Both the position numbers and the translations under genes were made by a program. The notes under the pieces were generated by a model, which was not told where the DNA came from, searched no databases, and saw only the letters and a list, made by a program, of their open reading frames with translations. This document shows positions 25,868-35,400 of a stretch of 64,000 nt of DNA, piece by piece. Source of the stretch: an uncultured Lachnospiraceae bacterium. Its GTDB lineage: Bacteria > Bacillota > Clostridia > Lachnospirales > Lachnospiraceae. The DNA is taken from the NCBI GenBank assembly GCA_900317755.1, contig ONHZ01000067.1:1-64000 (forward strand), read 5' to 3'. The stretch's first letter is position 1. Each line of letters starts with the position of its first letter.

Positions 25868-27961
25868 ATGCCTTCATTTAGAACCACGATGAATACGCTC
25901 TGGACAGAGAACGAGCTTCATCCCCTTGACAAGATAAACGGCTTCGGCGTGAGGCCTGGATATTACGACATGATGGGAGCGACCGCGCTTTCCTGCGGCG
26001 TGAATTTCACAGTCGAGACAAAGGAAGGCACTTCTGTCGAATTACTTCTCTTTCATAGGAAAGACGAAAATCCATACGCCGTCATCCCGTTCCCGAAGGA
26101 ATACAGAATCGGCTGTGTTTATTCCATGATCGTTTTCGGCCTGGTCATCACGGAATTTGAATATGCCTATCGCGTTGATGGTCCTTATGATCCGAAAAAG
26201 GGACTGATTTTCGATAAGAACAGGATTCTCCTGGATCCTTATGCGCGCGCCGTCACAGGCCAGTCAGTCTGGGGTGAGAATGCAAATACCGACCATGTCT
26301 ACAAAGCCAGAGTCGTTCAGAATGACTTTGACTGGGGCAAGCAGGCAATGCCGCTTCTTCCGACATCTGATGTCGTTATTTATGAGATGCACGTCAGGGG
26401 ATTCACAAAAGATGCTTCATCAGGCGTACGTCATCCGGGTACTTTCGATGGAATACGCGAGAAAATTCCATATATTAAAGACCTCGGCATAAATGCTGTC
26501 GAGCTCATGCCTATTTTTGAATTCGACGAAATGAATGAATGCCGAATCGTAGATGGTCAGAAGCTCCTTGGCTACTGGGGCTACAACCCGATTTCGTTTT
26601 TTGCTCCGAACACAAGCTACAGCTCTTCTATTGAATTCAACCACGAGGGCAATGAATTAAAAGAGGTCATCAAGGAATTAAATGAAAACGGGATTGAGGT
26701 CTACCTTGATGTCGTTTTCAATCACACAGCAGAAGGAAACGAACACGGTCCGACATTCTCATTCAAGGGCTTTGACAACAGGATTTATTATATTCTGACA
26801 CCGGACGGCTACTACTACAATTTCTCCGGCTGCGGCAATACCTTAAACTGCAACCACCCTATTGTCCAGAAGCTGATCCGAGATTCGCTAAGATACTGGG
26901 CGATTGAATACCACGTCAGCGGTTTCCGTTTCGATCTTGCGTCCATCCTTGGTCGTGGCCAGGACGGCGCACCTCTTGCAAATCCGCCTATTCTCGAGAA
27001 TCTTGCAGGCGACCCAATATTATCCAATGTCAAACTCATTGCGGAAGCCTGGGATGCAGGCGGACTTTACCAGGTCGGCACCTTCCCTGCATGGAAGCGC
27101 TGGGCAGAATGGAACGGCCGCTACAGGGACGACATGCGCGACTTCCTGAAGGGTGATGTCTCAAAGACAGAAATCGCAGCACAGAGAATCACCGGCTCAA
27201 AGGATATTTACGAGCCTCAGTACCGTGGCGACAACGCTTCTGTAAATTTCTTAAACTGTCATGATGGCTTCACACTCTATGACATGTATGCATACAATGA
27301 AAAGCATAATGAGGCAAATGGCTGGAATAATACAGATGGCAATAATGACAACCACTCCTGGAACTGCGGATTCGAGGGTGAGACTGATGACCCTGAAATC
27401 AACACTTTAAGGCACAGACTATGCAAAAATGCTATGGCGACCCTCATGATGAGCCGTGGCATGCCGATGATCTATGCCGGTGACGAATTCCTTAATTCCC
27501 AGGGTGGCAATAATAACGCTTACTGTCAGGATACCCCTATTTCATGGCTGAACTGGAATGATCTTGAAAAAAATAAAGAACACTTTGAATTCACCCGTTT
27601 CATGATTCATTTCAGAAAAGAACACAAGGTCATCATGCATCCCCTGAAGCAGTCGATGTCAGGTCTTCCAGACGTCTCCGTCATGCATCCGAGCAATTCC
27701 ACAAAAGCACTCGGCGTCGTCTATGCCGGAACTGACGAAAATGGAGAGGATGACATCGTCGGCATTGCCCTGAACGAATTCTGGGAGCCGCAGAAATTCT
27801 GGATTCCAAAGCTTCCTCCATACATGAGCTGGTACATGGTCGCCGACACGTCCGGCACCTTCATCCCCACCTTCTTCGATGATTCCGACGCCCCGAAGAC
27901 ATCTATCCCTGCCGAAATCACACTCCCACCAAGGACAGTGATCGTATTTCTTGCTAAATAG
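25868..27961 (+). CDS. glgX: Glycogen-debranching enzyme (GlgX/isoamylase type)
   Basis: GH13 enzyme that hydrolyses alpha-1,6 branches of glycogen or limit dextrins. An N-terminal CBM48 region is followed by a catalytic barrel. The conserved segments VYLDVVFNHTAEG, GFRFDLASILG (nucleophile Asp at about residue 356), LIAEAWDAGG (acid Glu at about 393) and FLNCHDGFTLYDM are all present. Length 697 fits GlgX/TreX. The start is ATG at 25868, preceded by AAAGGA at 6 bases; a GTG at 25835 would give a longer frame but lacks a ribosome-binding site. It stands alone, divergent from the rhomboid-like gene, with no other glycogen genes in the window. Confidence 0.92.
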   Translation: MPSFRTTMNTLWTENELHPLDKINGFGVRPGYYDMMGATALSCGVNFTVETKEGTSVELLLFHRKDENPYAVIPFPKEYRIGCVYSMIVFGLVITEFEYAYRVDGPYDPKKGLIFDKNRILLDPYARAVTGQSVWGENANTDHVYKARVVQNDFDWGKQAMPLLPTSDVVIYEMHVRGFTKDASSGVRHPGTFDGIREKIPYIKDLGINAVELMPIFEFDEMNECRIVDGQKLLGYWGYNPISFFAPNTSYSSSIEFNHEGNELKEVIKELNENGIEVYLDVVFNHTAEGNEHGPTFSFKGFDNRIYYILTPDGYYYNFSGCGNTLNCNHPIVQKLIRDSLRYWAIEYHVSGFRFDLASILGRGQDGAPLANPPILENLAGDPILSNVKLIAEAWDAGGLYQVGTFPAWKRWAEWNGRYRDDMRDFLKGDVSKTEIAAQRITGSKDIYEPQYRGDNASVNFLNCHDGFTLYDMYAYNEKHNEANGWNNTDGNNDNHSWNCGFEGETDDPEINTLRHRLCKNAMATLMMSRGMPMIYAGDEFLNSQGGNNNAYCQDTPISWLNWNDLEKNKEHFEFTRFMIHFRKEHKVIMHPLKQSMSGLPDVSVMHPSNSTKALGVVYAGTDENGEDDIVGIALNEFWEPQKFWIPKLPPYMSWYMVADTSGTFIPTFFDDSDAPKTSIPAEITLPPRTVIVFLAK

Positions 27962-28008
27962 ATTTATTAAGCCTGAAGTGAAAACTTTTCTGCGTGTGCA
28001 TAAAGTGA

Positions 28009-28084
28009 GTAGGTGCAAAATAAAATTAATATCAACAAATCCCCACTTTTGTTAATTGTGAATTCGCACCTCCTACACTATAAT
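28009..28084 (+). promoter_or_regulatory. Promoter with overlapping inverted repeat, upstream of the 1419-aa gene
   Basis: TTGTGA (28056-28061), a 17-base spacer and a perfect TATAAT (28079-28084) precede the large gene. The spacer contains gcacctcctac (28066-28076), which is complementary, with a 3-base bulge, to gtaggtgc at 28009-28016. The sequence between the arms contains a further aacaaa/tttgtt pairing. A regulator binding the repeat would cover the promoter. Confidence 0.5.
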
Positions 28085-28153
28085 CTCAAATGATTGAATA
28101 GAAAACACATTTAATAAGTATAGTTTTTTTGAAATTATTTTGAGGTATAGTTT

Positions 28154-31100
28154 ATGGACAAGCTTTACAGAATGGGTATAGACATTGGTTCCACGACAGT
28201 CAAAGTCGCAATGCTTGACCCTGAAGATAAGCTTATTTTTTCTGATTATCAGAGGCATTTCGCAAACATCAAGGAAACCCTCCGTGATTTAGTAGAAAAG
28301 ACATTTAAACAGACTGGTGAAATCGAAGTCGCTCCGGTCATCACCGGCTCCGGCGGACTTTCACTTGCAAAGAGCCTTGGCATTCCCTTCGTTCAGGAGG
28401 TTGTCGCTGTCGCAAGCGCGCTCCAGATGATTGCACCACAGACTGATGTCGCAATCGAGCTCGGCGGCGAGGATGCCAAAATCATCTATTTTGAAAACGG
28501 CAATGTCGAAGAGCGAATGAACGGCATCTGCGCAGGCGGCACGGGCTCCTTCATCGACCAGATGGCATCCCTCCTTCAGACTGATGCATCCGGCATGAAT
28601 GAATATGCCAAAAATTACAAGGAAATCTATCCGATTGCTGCCCGCTGCGGCGTTTTCGCAAAGACTGATATCCAGCCGCTTATCAATGAGGGCGCCACAA
28701 AGGAAGATCTTTCCGTTTCCGTATTCCAGGCCGTTGTAAACCAGACCATTTCAGGTCTCGCCTGCGGAAAGCCAATCCGTGGCCACGTCGCATTCCTTGG
28801 TGGTCCTCTTCATTTCTTAGACCAGCTTCGTGCCTGCTTCATCCGTACACTAAAGCTTGATGACGAGCACGCCATCGTTCCGGAAAATTCCCATCTTTTT
28901 GCAGCAATGGGTTCTGCGATAAATTATGATGAAAAGACCGTCATGAAGCTTTCCGACATCAAGACAAAGCTTTCAGGCGACCTCAAGGTAGAATTCGAAG
29001 TCGCCAGAATGGAACCGCTTTTCAAGGACCAGGCTGAATACGATGAATTTAAATCCCGCCATGAAAAGGCCCATGTCGAAATCGGCGATCTTTCAAATTA
29101 TCATGGAAAGCTCTTCCTGGGAATCGACGCAGGCTCTACGACGACAAAGCTTGCCCTTGTCGGCGAAGACGGAAAATTACTCTATTCATTCTACGACAAC
29201 AACAATGGCTCGCCGCTTCTCACCTCTATCCGCGCGATGAGGGAAATAAAGGAAAAGATGCCGGCTGACGCTGAGATTGTTCACTCCTGCTCTACAGGCT
29301 ACGGTGAAGCACTCTTAAAGTCTGCCTTCAAGCTCGACGAGGGCGAAGTCGAGACGATTGCGCATTATTATGCGGCTTCTTTCTTCGATCCTTCCGTCGA
29401 CTGCATCCTTGACATTGGCGGTCAGGACATGAAGTGCATCAGGATAAGGGACCACGCCGTTGATTCTGTACAATTAAATGAAGCATGTTCATCTGGCTGT
29501 GGCTCGTTCATCGAAACCTTCGCAAAGTCACTTGATTTTTCTGTTCAGGATTTTGCAAAGGAGGCGCTCTTCGCAGAGCACCCGATTGACCTCGGTACCC
29601 GCTGCACCGTCTTCATGAATTCAAAGGTAAAGCAGGCACAAAAGGAAGGCGCATCCGTTGCCGACATTTCTGCAGGCCTCGCCTATTCCGTCATCAAGAA
29701 CGCATTATTCAAAGTCATCAAGGTGACCGACGCTTCCCAGCTCGGCAAAAATGTCGTCGTCCAGGGCGGCACCTTTTACAATGACGCAGTTCTCCGTGCA
29801 TTCGAAAAGATTTCCGGCGCAAAGGTAATCCGTCCGGACATCGCCGGTATCATGGGCGCATTCGGCGCCGCTCTTATTGCAAAGGAGCGTTACGAGGATG
29901 AACCAGGAACCACGATGCTTTCAATTGACGACATCCTGAAATTAACATTCGAGACGACGCTCTCCCGCTGCCAGCACTGCACGAACCACTGCCTGCTCAC
30001 GATCAACAATTTCTCTGATGGCAGAAACTTCATCACAGGAAACCGCTGCGAGCGCGGCCTTGGCAAGGAAGTAAAGAAGAATAATATCCCAAATCTCTAC
30101 GACTACAAGTGGAAGAGATTATTTTCATATAAGCCGCTTTCAAAGGACGAGGCAAAGCGCGGCACTGTCGGAATCCCGAGAGTCCTAAACATGTATGAAC
30201 ATTATCCATACTGGGCAACCTTCTTCAAGGAGCTCGGATTCTCCGTCGTGCTCTCGCCAAGGTCGACGAGGAAACTCTATGAGCTCGGCATAGAGTCGAT
30301 TCCTTCCGAAAATGCATGCTATCCTGCAAAGCTCGTGCACGGGCATGTCCAGTGGCTCATCAATAAGGGCGTCGATTTCATTTTCTACCCATGCGTTCCG
30401 TATGAGCGGAATGAGTTCGAGGACTCAAACAACCACTATAACTGCCCGATTGTCACATCTTATGCAGAAAATATAAAGAATAATATTGATGACATTTCTT
30501 CCGGCAAGGTACGTTTCCTAAATCCATTCATGGCATTTACGAATGAGGAAATCCTTACGAACCAGCTTGTCAAGGTCTTCGGCGAGGAATTCAAAGATAT
30601 TTCTGAAACCGCTGTCCGTCATGCAGCTGATGTCGCCTGGAAGGAACTCGAGCACTATCGGAAGGATGTCGAGAGAAAGGGCGAGGAAACCATCCGCTGG
30701 CTCAAGGCAAATCACCGCCGCGGCATCGTTCTCTGCGGTCGTCCTTACCATATCGATCCTGAAATCAACCACGGCATTCCTGAGCTCATCACGAGTTACG
30801 GCTTTGCAGTGCTTTCCGAGGATTCGATTTCTCAGCTCGGCCATCTCGAGCGGCCTCTGATTGTGCTCGACCAGTGGATGTTCCACACGAGAATGTACGA
30901 GGCGGCACAGTACACGACAAAGACTGATTTTCTTGATGTCATTCAGCTTAATTCCTTCGGCTGCGGCCTTGATGCCGTCACGACTGACTGCGTCCAGGAT
31001 ATCGTGACCGGCGCAGGAAAGGTCTATACCTGCCTGAAGATTGACGAAGTAAATAATCTCGGTGCCGCACGAATCCGTGTAAGGTCACTGATTGCCGCGC

Positions 31101-32413
31101 TCCGTGTCCGTGACAAGCTACATAAGACACACGTAAAGCACGACACGGACTACAAGAGGACGCCTTTCACAAAGGAGATGAAGAAGAAATACACGATTCT
31201 CGCTCCTGAGATGTCCCCTGTACATTTCGAGGTAGTCGCACCGGCATTTGAGGCAGAGGGCTATCATCTTGAAATCCCGAAGGTCTCAAGAGAAGACTGT
31301 ATCGACTATGGCCTCAAATATGTAAACAATGACGCATGCTTCCCTTCTACGATGGTAGTTGGCCAGTTCATGGCGGCACTTGACAAAGGAAATTATGACC
31401 TCGACCACACCGCCCTGCTTATTACCCAGACGGGCGGCGGCTGCCGGGCTTCGAATTATGTTGGCTTCATAAGAAGAGCGCTTGCAAAGGCAGGCTATGG
31501 AAACAGGATTCCTGTCATTTCTCTTAATGCAATAGGCCTTGAGAAAAATCCAGGCTTTACGATTACGCCAAAGCTCATCCAGCACGGTCTCTATGCGCTG
31601 ATTTTCGGCGACCTTCTGATGCGCTGCATCTACAGGATAAAGCCATATGAAATTGAGGAAGGCAGCACCGAAAGGCTTCACGCAAAGTGGAGAAAGAGAA
31701 TCATCAAGTTTGTAACGACTGATCGGATGCTTTCGCCTGGAATCTTCCACAGGATGTGCAAGGACTTAGTTCATGACTTTGACACGCTTCCAATTAATAA
31801 TGAGCGGAAGCCTAGAGTCGGAATCGTCGGAGAAATCTTAGTCAAGTTCCTGCCGGCTGCAAACAACCACCTCGCAGAGCTTCTCATCAAAGAAGGCGCA
31901 GAGCCTGTCGTTCCAGACCTTACGGACTTCCTGCTCTACTGCTTCTACAATGAAAACTTCAAGAACGAAAACCTTGGCACTTCAAAGCGTGGCAAGGTTC
32001 TTGGAAATACAGTCGTAAGCTTCCTTGAGCACCTTCGTGCATCAGCAAGAAAGGCACTTGAGGAAAGCGATAGGTTTAACGCACCGCCTCATATTGATGA
32101 GCTTGCAGAATATGCAAAACCTATCGTCTCCCTTGGCAATCAGACTGGTGAGGGATGGTTCTTAACCGGCGAGATGATCGAGCTCATCAAGGACGGCACA
32201 GAGAATATCGTCTGCATCCAGCCGTTTGGCTGCCTGCCGAACCATGTCGTCGGCAAGGGCGTTCTGAAGAAGGTCCGTGCTGACCATCCTGAAGCAAACC
32301 TTGTCGCCATCGACTACGATCCAGGTGCTTCCGAAGTAAACCAGCTCAACCGTATCAAACTGATGCTTGCTACTGCATTTAAGAATGAAGAAAAAGAAGC
32401 AAAAGCTGGGTGA
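28154..32413 (+). CDS. Giant 2-hydroxyacyl-CoA dehydratase activator-like protein (double ASKHA + double-cubane-type reductase)
   Basis: A single 1419-residue chain joins two ASKHA ATPase domains of the BadF/HgdC activase family (GIDIGSTTVKVAM at about 8-20, and GIDAGSTTTKLAL at about 323-335). Each has its own cysteine-containing loop (NGICAGGTGSFIDQM and NEACSSGCGSFIETF). Near residue 605 there is a cysteine cluster (RCQHCTNHC and then GNRCERG). The remainder looks like DUF2229 and HgdB/double-cubane-cluster modules (ENACYPAKLVHGH, FYPCVPYERN, NNDACFPSTMVVGQ, TQTGGGCRASNY). Family knowledge: such activases use ATP to inject low-potential electrons into an iron-sulfur reductase. Here activator and reductase are fused. 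The substrate is unknown. GAGG precedes the ATG at 9 bases. Confidence 0.85.
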   Translation: MDKLYRMGIDIGSTTVKVAMLDPEDKLIFSDYQRHFANIKETLRDLVEKTFKQTGEIEVAPVITGSGGLSLAKSLGIPFVQEVVAVASALQMIAPQTDVAIELGGEDAKIIYFENGNVEERMNGICAGGTGSFIDQMASLLQTDASGMNEYAKNYKEIYPIAARCGVFAKTDIQPLINEGATKEDLSVSVFQAVVNQTISGLACGKPIRGHVAFLGGPLHFLDQLRACFIRTLKLDDEHAIVPENSHLFAAMGSAINYDEKTVMKLSDIKTKLSGDLKVEFEVARMEPLFKDQAEYDEFKSRHEKAHVEIGDLSNYHGKLFLGIDAGSTTTKLALVGEDGKLLYSFYDNNNGSPLLTSIRAMREIKEKMPADAEIVHSCSTGYGEALLKSAFKLDEGEVETIAHYYAASFFDPSVDCILDIGGQDMKCIRIRDHAVDSVQLNEACSSGCGSFIETFAKSLDFSVQDFAKEALFAEHPIDLGTRCTVFMNSKVKQAQKEGASVADISAGLAYSVIKNALFKVIKVTDASQLGKNVVVQGGTFYNDAVLRAFEKISGAKVIRPDIAGIMGAFGAALIAKERYEDEPGTTMLSIDDILKLTFETTLSRCQHCTNHCLLTINNFSDGRNFITGNRCERGLGKEVKKNNIPNLYDYKWKRLFSYKPLSKDEAKRGTVGIPRVLNMYEHYPYWATFFKELGFSVVLSPRSTRKLYELGIESIPSENACYPAKLVHGHVQWLINKGVDFIFYPCVPYERNEFEDSNNHYNCPIVTSYAENIKNNIDDISSGKVRFLNPFMAFTNEEILTNQLVKVFGEEFKDISETAVRHAADVAWKELEHYRKDVERKGEETIRWLKANHRRGIVLCGRPYHIDPEINHGIPELITSYGFAVLSEDSISQLGHLERPLIVLDQWMFHTRMYEAAQYTTKTDFLDVIQLNSFGCGLDAVTTDCVQDIVTGAGKVYTCLKIDEVNNLGAARIRVRSLIAALRVRDKLHKTHVKHDTDYKRTPFTKEMKKKYTILAPEMSPVHFEVVAPAFEAEGYHLEIPKVSREDCIDYGLKYVNNDACFPSTMVVGQFMAALDKGNYDLDHTALLITQTGGGCRASNYVGFIRRALAKAGYGNRIPVISLNAIGLEKNPGFTITPKLIQHGLYALIFGDLLMRCIYRIKPYEIEEGSTERLHAKWRKRIIKFVTTDRMLSPGIFHRMCKDLVHDFDTLPINNERKPRVGIVGEILVKFLPAANNHLAELLIKEGAEPVVPDLTDFLLYCFYNENFKNENLGTSKRGKVLGNTVVSFLEHLRASARKALEESDRFNAPPHIDELAEYAKPIVSLGNQTGEGWFLTGEMIELIKDGTENIVCIQPFGCLPNHVVGKGVLKKVRADHPEANLVAIDYDPGASEVNQLNRIKLMLATAFKNEEKEAKAG

Positions 32414-32440
32414 TTCTTTGGAAGCGAAACAATAAATAGC

Positions 32441-32478
32441 AAAAAAGGCATTTCTGGAAAACCAGAAATGCCTTTTTT
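32441..32478. terminator. Bidirectional terminator between convergent genes
   Basis: A 17-bp perfect stem (32441-32457 with 32462-32478) has the loop aaaa. It is flanked by A6 on the left and T6 on the right, so it should stop transcription from both the 1419-aa gene and the LTA-synthase-like gene. Confidence 0.92.
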
Positions 32479-32488
32479 AATAATGATA

Positions 32489-34393
32489 TTATTTTACCAG
32501 CGTTAATACCTGCTGCTTGCCGATATTTACCCAGCCTTTATCTGTCTCAGCAATGAGCTGATAATTCACTTCTGTCGCCCCTGCGCAGTCAACCCAGTGA
32601 ACTGGAACAGTCCATGATCCATCATCATTTTCCTCCCCAGGAAACCATTCATGATCATAGTAGCCTCCATCGTCATAATACCAGACTTTTACCTGTATCG
32701 TCTTAATCAGGTATGAATCCTTTTCAAGCTTTGGAACTTCAAAATTGAAATGCGTATCATCCTGAACCTTCGCCGAACACGTAAAATCACTATATTCCGC
32801 TACCAGCTTCTGCGTGTCAGAATCAATTGTCTCCATGTCTGCAAGATACGAAGATTTCTGGGAAAGATATTCCTTTTCCTGCTCATAACCATATTTCTCG
32901 GTAAGCGTCTGCGTATTGGAAAAAAGATTTGTGCCAAGTCCAAGACGGTTTCCTTTTATGTCTGCACCTAAGGCAGCAAGCGTTGTTGGAAAACCATCAA
33001 AAGTACTGAATTCCCGGGTTGCATCAGCAGACTGTGGTGTAATAGCAGAATTAATATAACATGTATAAGTACGCCTGATATAGTCATCATCAAGATACGT
33101 TTTAATACTTGGGACCATAGAAGGATGATCGCCAGTAATTACTATTGTCGTATTATCATAGAAATCCTGCTGCTGCACCCATGCAACAAAATCAGCCACT
33201 CGTTTTGATGAGCAGTGAAGAACATTCTCATATTTATTATGGAAATCATCTTCACAATCTTCACAAGTGTATCCACTGGGATTATGCGTATCAATGGTCA
33301 ACATAGTATAATTAAAAGGCTCATCTTTTGCAGCAAGTTCTGTAATCTTCTTCTTTGCGAATTCAAATAATTTTGCATCCTCAAATCCCCAGTAAACATC
33401 ATAGTCATCAGGAATCAATCCTTCCTCTTTTGCTTCGTCATAATCCAGAATAGAATAATCCCCATGATTTGAAAACCAGAGTCTTCGTCCGCCAAAAGTT
33501 GCATCAGAACCACACTCGAATACCTGTGTATAGCCCTGCTCATGCAGAATGTCACCCAAAGTCTTCAGATTCGGAAAAAATACCGTCTGATTTCCCATTT
33601 CATTGTCATCAATATCAACATCAAGCGGGAGCCCGGCAGTAGTTGCGACGATTCCACCCATTGTCCATGTAGTTCCAGGAAATGAATATCCTCCGTCGAG
33701 CTTCAAACTGCTTCCAGAAAAATCCTCATTTTCCTGTGCAAGTTTCACCAGCTCAGGTATATACTCCTCATTTGAACCGCCGCCATCTTCATGATTAGCG
33801 AAAGAAATCTCCATCGATTCCATATAGATGAATATCAGATTTCGCTTTTTTTCAGGGAAAGTAATGTCAGCATTAGAAGGATCAATGTAATTCTTCTCAT
33901 AAAAATCAGTCTCAACATTCTTGTTTTTTATATAATTTCCGAAGTCGACGAGTTTCCAGAAGCTTATGACAGTAAAAATAGTAAGTGCCGAAACAACGGC
34001 AATACCACCATAAGTAATATATTTATACCAGCTTTTCTTTCTGAGAAAAATTCCTGCAAAAATCTCAGCGACAGTGATTATAATAGAAACTACAACGCAT
34101 TTTAATATATAATCACTAATCAGTCCTGCCCCTGTTCCCTCCAGCGGTGAAGAAAGAGAATAGATAATCTCATCCATATTGAGATTTGCAAAATGAAGTA
34201 CTGCCCAACGGTAACTGAGAAATAATAGAAATCCAAGAAAGCTAAGTATTATCCATAAGATCGTGGAAACAATATGATGAGTATGCCCCTCAGACCCATC
34301 TGATGCAGGCTGAGCTGCGTCAGCATCTTCAGAAACCTCTACTGGTTCTGTCGATGCTTCGGATACAGTTCTTTTATGTTTAAAAAAAGCCAT
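32489..34393 (-). CDS. LTA synthase/phosphoglycerol transferase family sulfatase-fold enzyme
   Basis: The 634-residue membrane enzyme has a charged cytoplasmic start (about 40 residues), three hydrophobic segments (about 43-65, 92-115 and 125-148), and a large extracytoplasmic alkaline-phosphatase-fold domain. It has the metal-binding FIYMESMEISFANHEDGG, a probable nucleophile threonine in GTTWTMGGIVATTAG, LTIDTHNPSGY, and VITGDHPSM. These are the landmarks of LtaS/MdoB enzymes that transfer glycerol phosphate from phosphatidylglycerol. The C-terminal 100 residues add a beta-sandwich-like domain. The usual LtaS has five membrane helices, so this is a variant; the polymer is unknown. No ribosome-binding site precedes the ATG; a 15-codon upstream frame with a good one overlaps the start. 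Confidence 0.85.
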   Translation of the reverse strand: MAFFKHKRTVSEASTEPVEVSEDADAAQPASDGSEGHTHHIVSTILWIILSFLGFLLFLSYRWAVLHFANLNMDEIIYSLSSPLEGTGAGLISDYILKCVVVSIIITVAEIFAGIFLRKKSWYKYITYGGIAVVSALTIFTVISFWKLVDFGNYIKNKNVETDFYEKNYIDPSNADITFPEKKRNLIFIYMESMEISFANHEDGGGSNEEYIPELVKLAQENEDFSGSSLKLDGGYSFPGTTWTMGGIVATTAGLPLDVDIDDNEMGNQTVFFPNLKTLGDILHEQGYTQVFECGSDATFGGRRLWFSNHGDYSILDYDEAKEEGLIPDDYDVYWGFEDAKLFEFAKKKITELAAKDEPFNYTMLTIDTHNPSGYTCEDCEDDFHNKYENVLHCSSKRVADFVAWVQQQDFYDNTTIVITGDHPSMVPSIKTYLDDDYIRRTYTCYINSAITPQSADATREFSTFDGFPTTLAALGADIKGNRLGLGTNLFSNTQTLTEKYGYEQEKEYLSQKSSYLADMETIDSDTQKLVAEYSDFTCSAKVQDDTHFNFEVPKLEKDSYLIKTIQVKVWYYDDGGYYDHEWFPGEENDDGSWTVPVHWVDCAGATEVNYQLIAETDKGWVNIGKQQVLTLVK

Positions 34394-34470
34394 GAAATAA
34401 TATAAAATTCTTACAAAATAATAACATTTACTTTCCTAAAAACACTTTACGAAAGTACAAAATCTTGCAT

Positions 34471-34499
34471 ATTATATTACATAAATTTTACAATTTCAA
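34471..34499 (-). promoter_or_regulatory. Promoter of the LTA-synthase-like gene
   Basis: On the minus strand there is TTGAAA (revcomp at 34494-34499), a 17-base spacer and TATAAT (revcomp at 34471-34476). The untranslated leader is about 70 bases. Confidence 0.65.
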
Positions 34500-34509
34500 T
34501 GACAATTCA

Positions 34510-35298
34510 TTAAGATTGTGAAGTTATTTTATCTTTCTCGATCAATAGCTTCATCGCCTCAACCGCTGCCCTGACAGCACTGTCAGTATCATGTGCCTGG
34601 GTATTGTCAAGTCCTGCCTTTGCACGCTCCTGATTTGCAAGCACAAGGTAGCAGGCACCACACCTCACATGAAGATAAGAAGCCTCTATGAAAAGCGCTG
34701 CCGTTTCCATCTCTGATGCAAGACAGCCGAGCTTCAGCCAGGCATTCCACTTATTGATAAGTTCGTAGCTTACCGGCATTTTTTCAGGCTCATGCTGACC
34801 ATAGAAGGAATCCTTGCTCTGAACCACGCCTGTGTGATAGGTTAGGCCAAGCTTTGAAGCGCTGCTGGTCAGCGCAGTCGTAACAGAAAAATCAGAAACT
34901 GCCGGAAATTCGATCGGCGCAAACTCGCGGCTCGTGCCCTCCATGCGAATCGCACCTGTCGCAATCACGATATCTCCGCCCTTTACATCTAGCTGCATAC
35001 CGCCACAGGTTCCCACCCTGATAAAAGTATCAGCGCCACAGCGGTTCAGTTCGTTCATTGCAATCGAAGCAGAAGGTCCGCCAATCCCTGTAGAAGTGAC
35101 GCTGACCTTCTCGCCTAAAAGAGTTCCGGTATATGTCGTAAATTCCCTATTGTCTGCGACAAAATGTGGCTCGTCAAAATATTTTGCAATTTTTTCACAT
35201 CGCTTCGGGTCACCAGGCAATATCACATATTTTCCAACATCGCCCTGATCTACACCTGTGTGATACTGCTTTCCTGCACCTTCTGTGTAATCAACCAT
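34510..35298 (-). CDS. udp: Uridine phosphorylase
   Basis: A nucleoside phosphorylase of the PNP/UDP family, 262 residues, which splits uridine with phosphate to uracil and ribose-1-phosphate. The N-terminal [14 protein letters not shown] (phosphate loop), the mid-protein [20 protein letters not shown] and the nucleoside-binding [14 protein letters not shown] are characteristic, and the YGQHEPE-type loop suits uridine phosphorylases. AAAGGA precedes the ATG. It lies between two envelope genes in the same direction, but the gaps (about 100 bases on each side) and the separate promoter for the next gene suggest independent use. Confidence 0.9.
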   Translation of the reverse strand: MVDYTEGAGKQYHTGVDQGDVGKYVILPGDPKRCEKIAKYFDEPHFVADNREFTTYTGTLLGEKVSVTSTGIGGPSASIAMNELNRCGADTFIRVGTCGGMQLDVKGGDIVIATGAIRMEGTSREFAPIEFPAVSDFSVTTALTSSASKLGLTYHTGVVQSKDSFYGQHEPEKMPVSYELINKWNAWLKLGCLASEMETAALFIEASYLHVRCGACYLVLANQERAKAGLDNTQAHDTDSAVRAAVEAMKLLIEKDKITSQS

Positions 35299-35400
35299 CT
35301 AATTTTCCTTTATTTTAACCACTAACCGATAATAATCTCTGATGTTCCGGCATTATGTAGAATGGAACGCTTGCCGCAAAATGATCTATTTATGAAATAA

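Noticed and set aside
34310-34370. STEPVEVSE peptide at the start of the LTA-synthase-like protein, similar to peptides encoded by palindromic CTGAGCCTGTCGAAG repeats
   Set aside because: The DNA itself does not match that repeat and no palindrome is present, so it is probably a chance peptide in a disordered tail.
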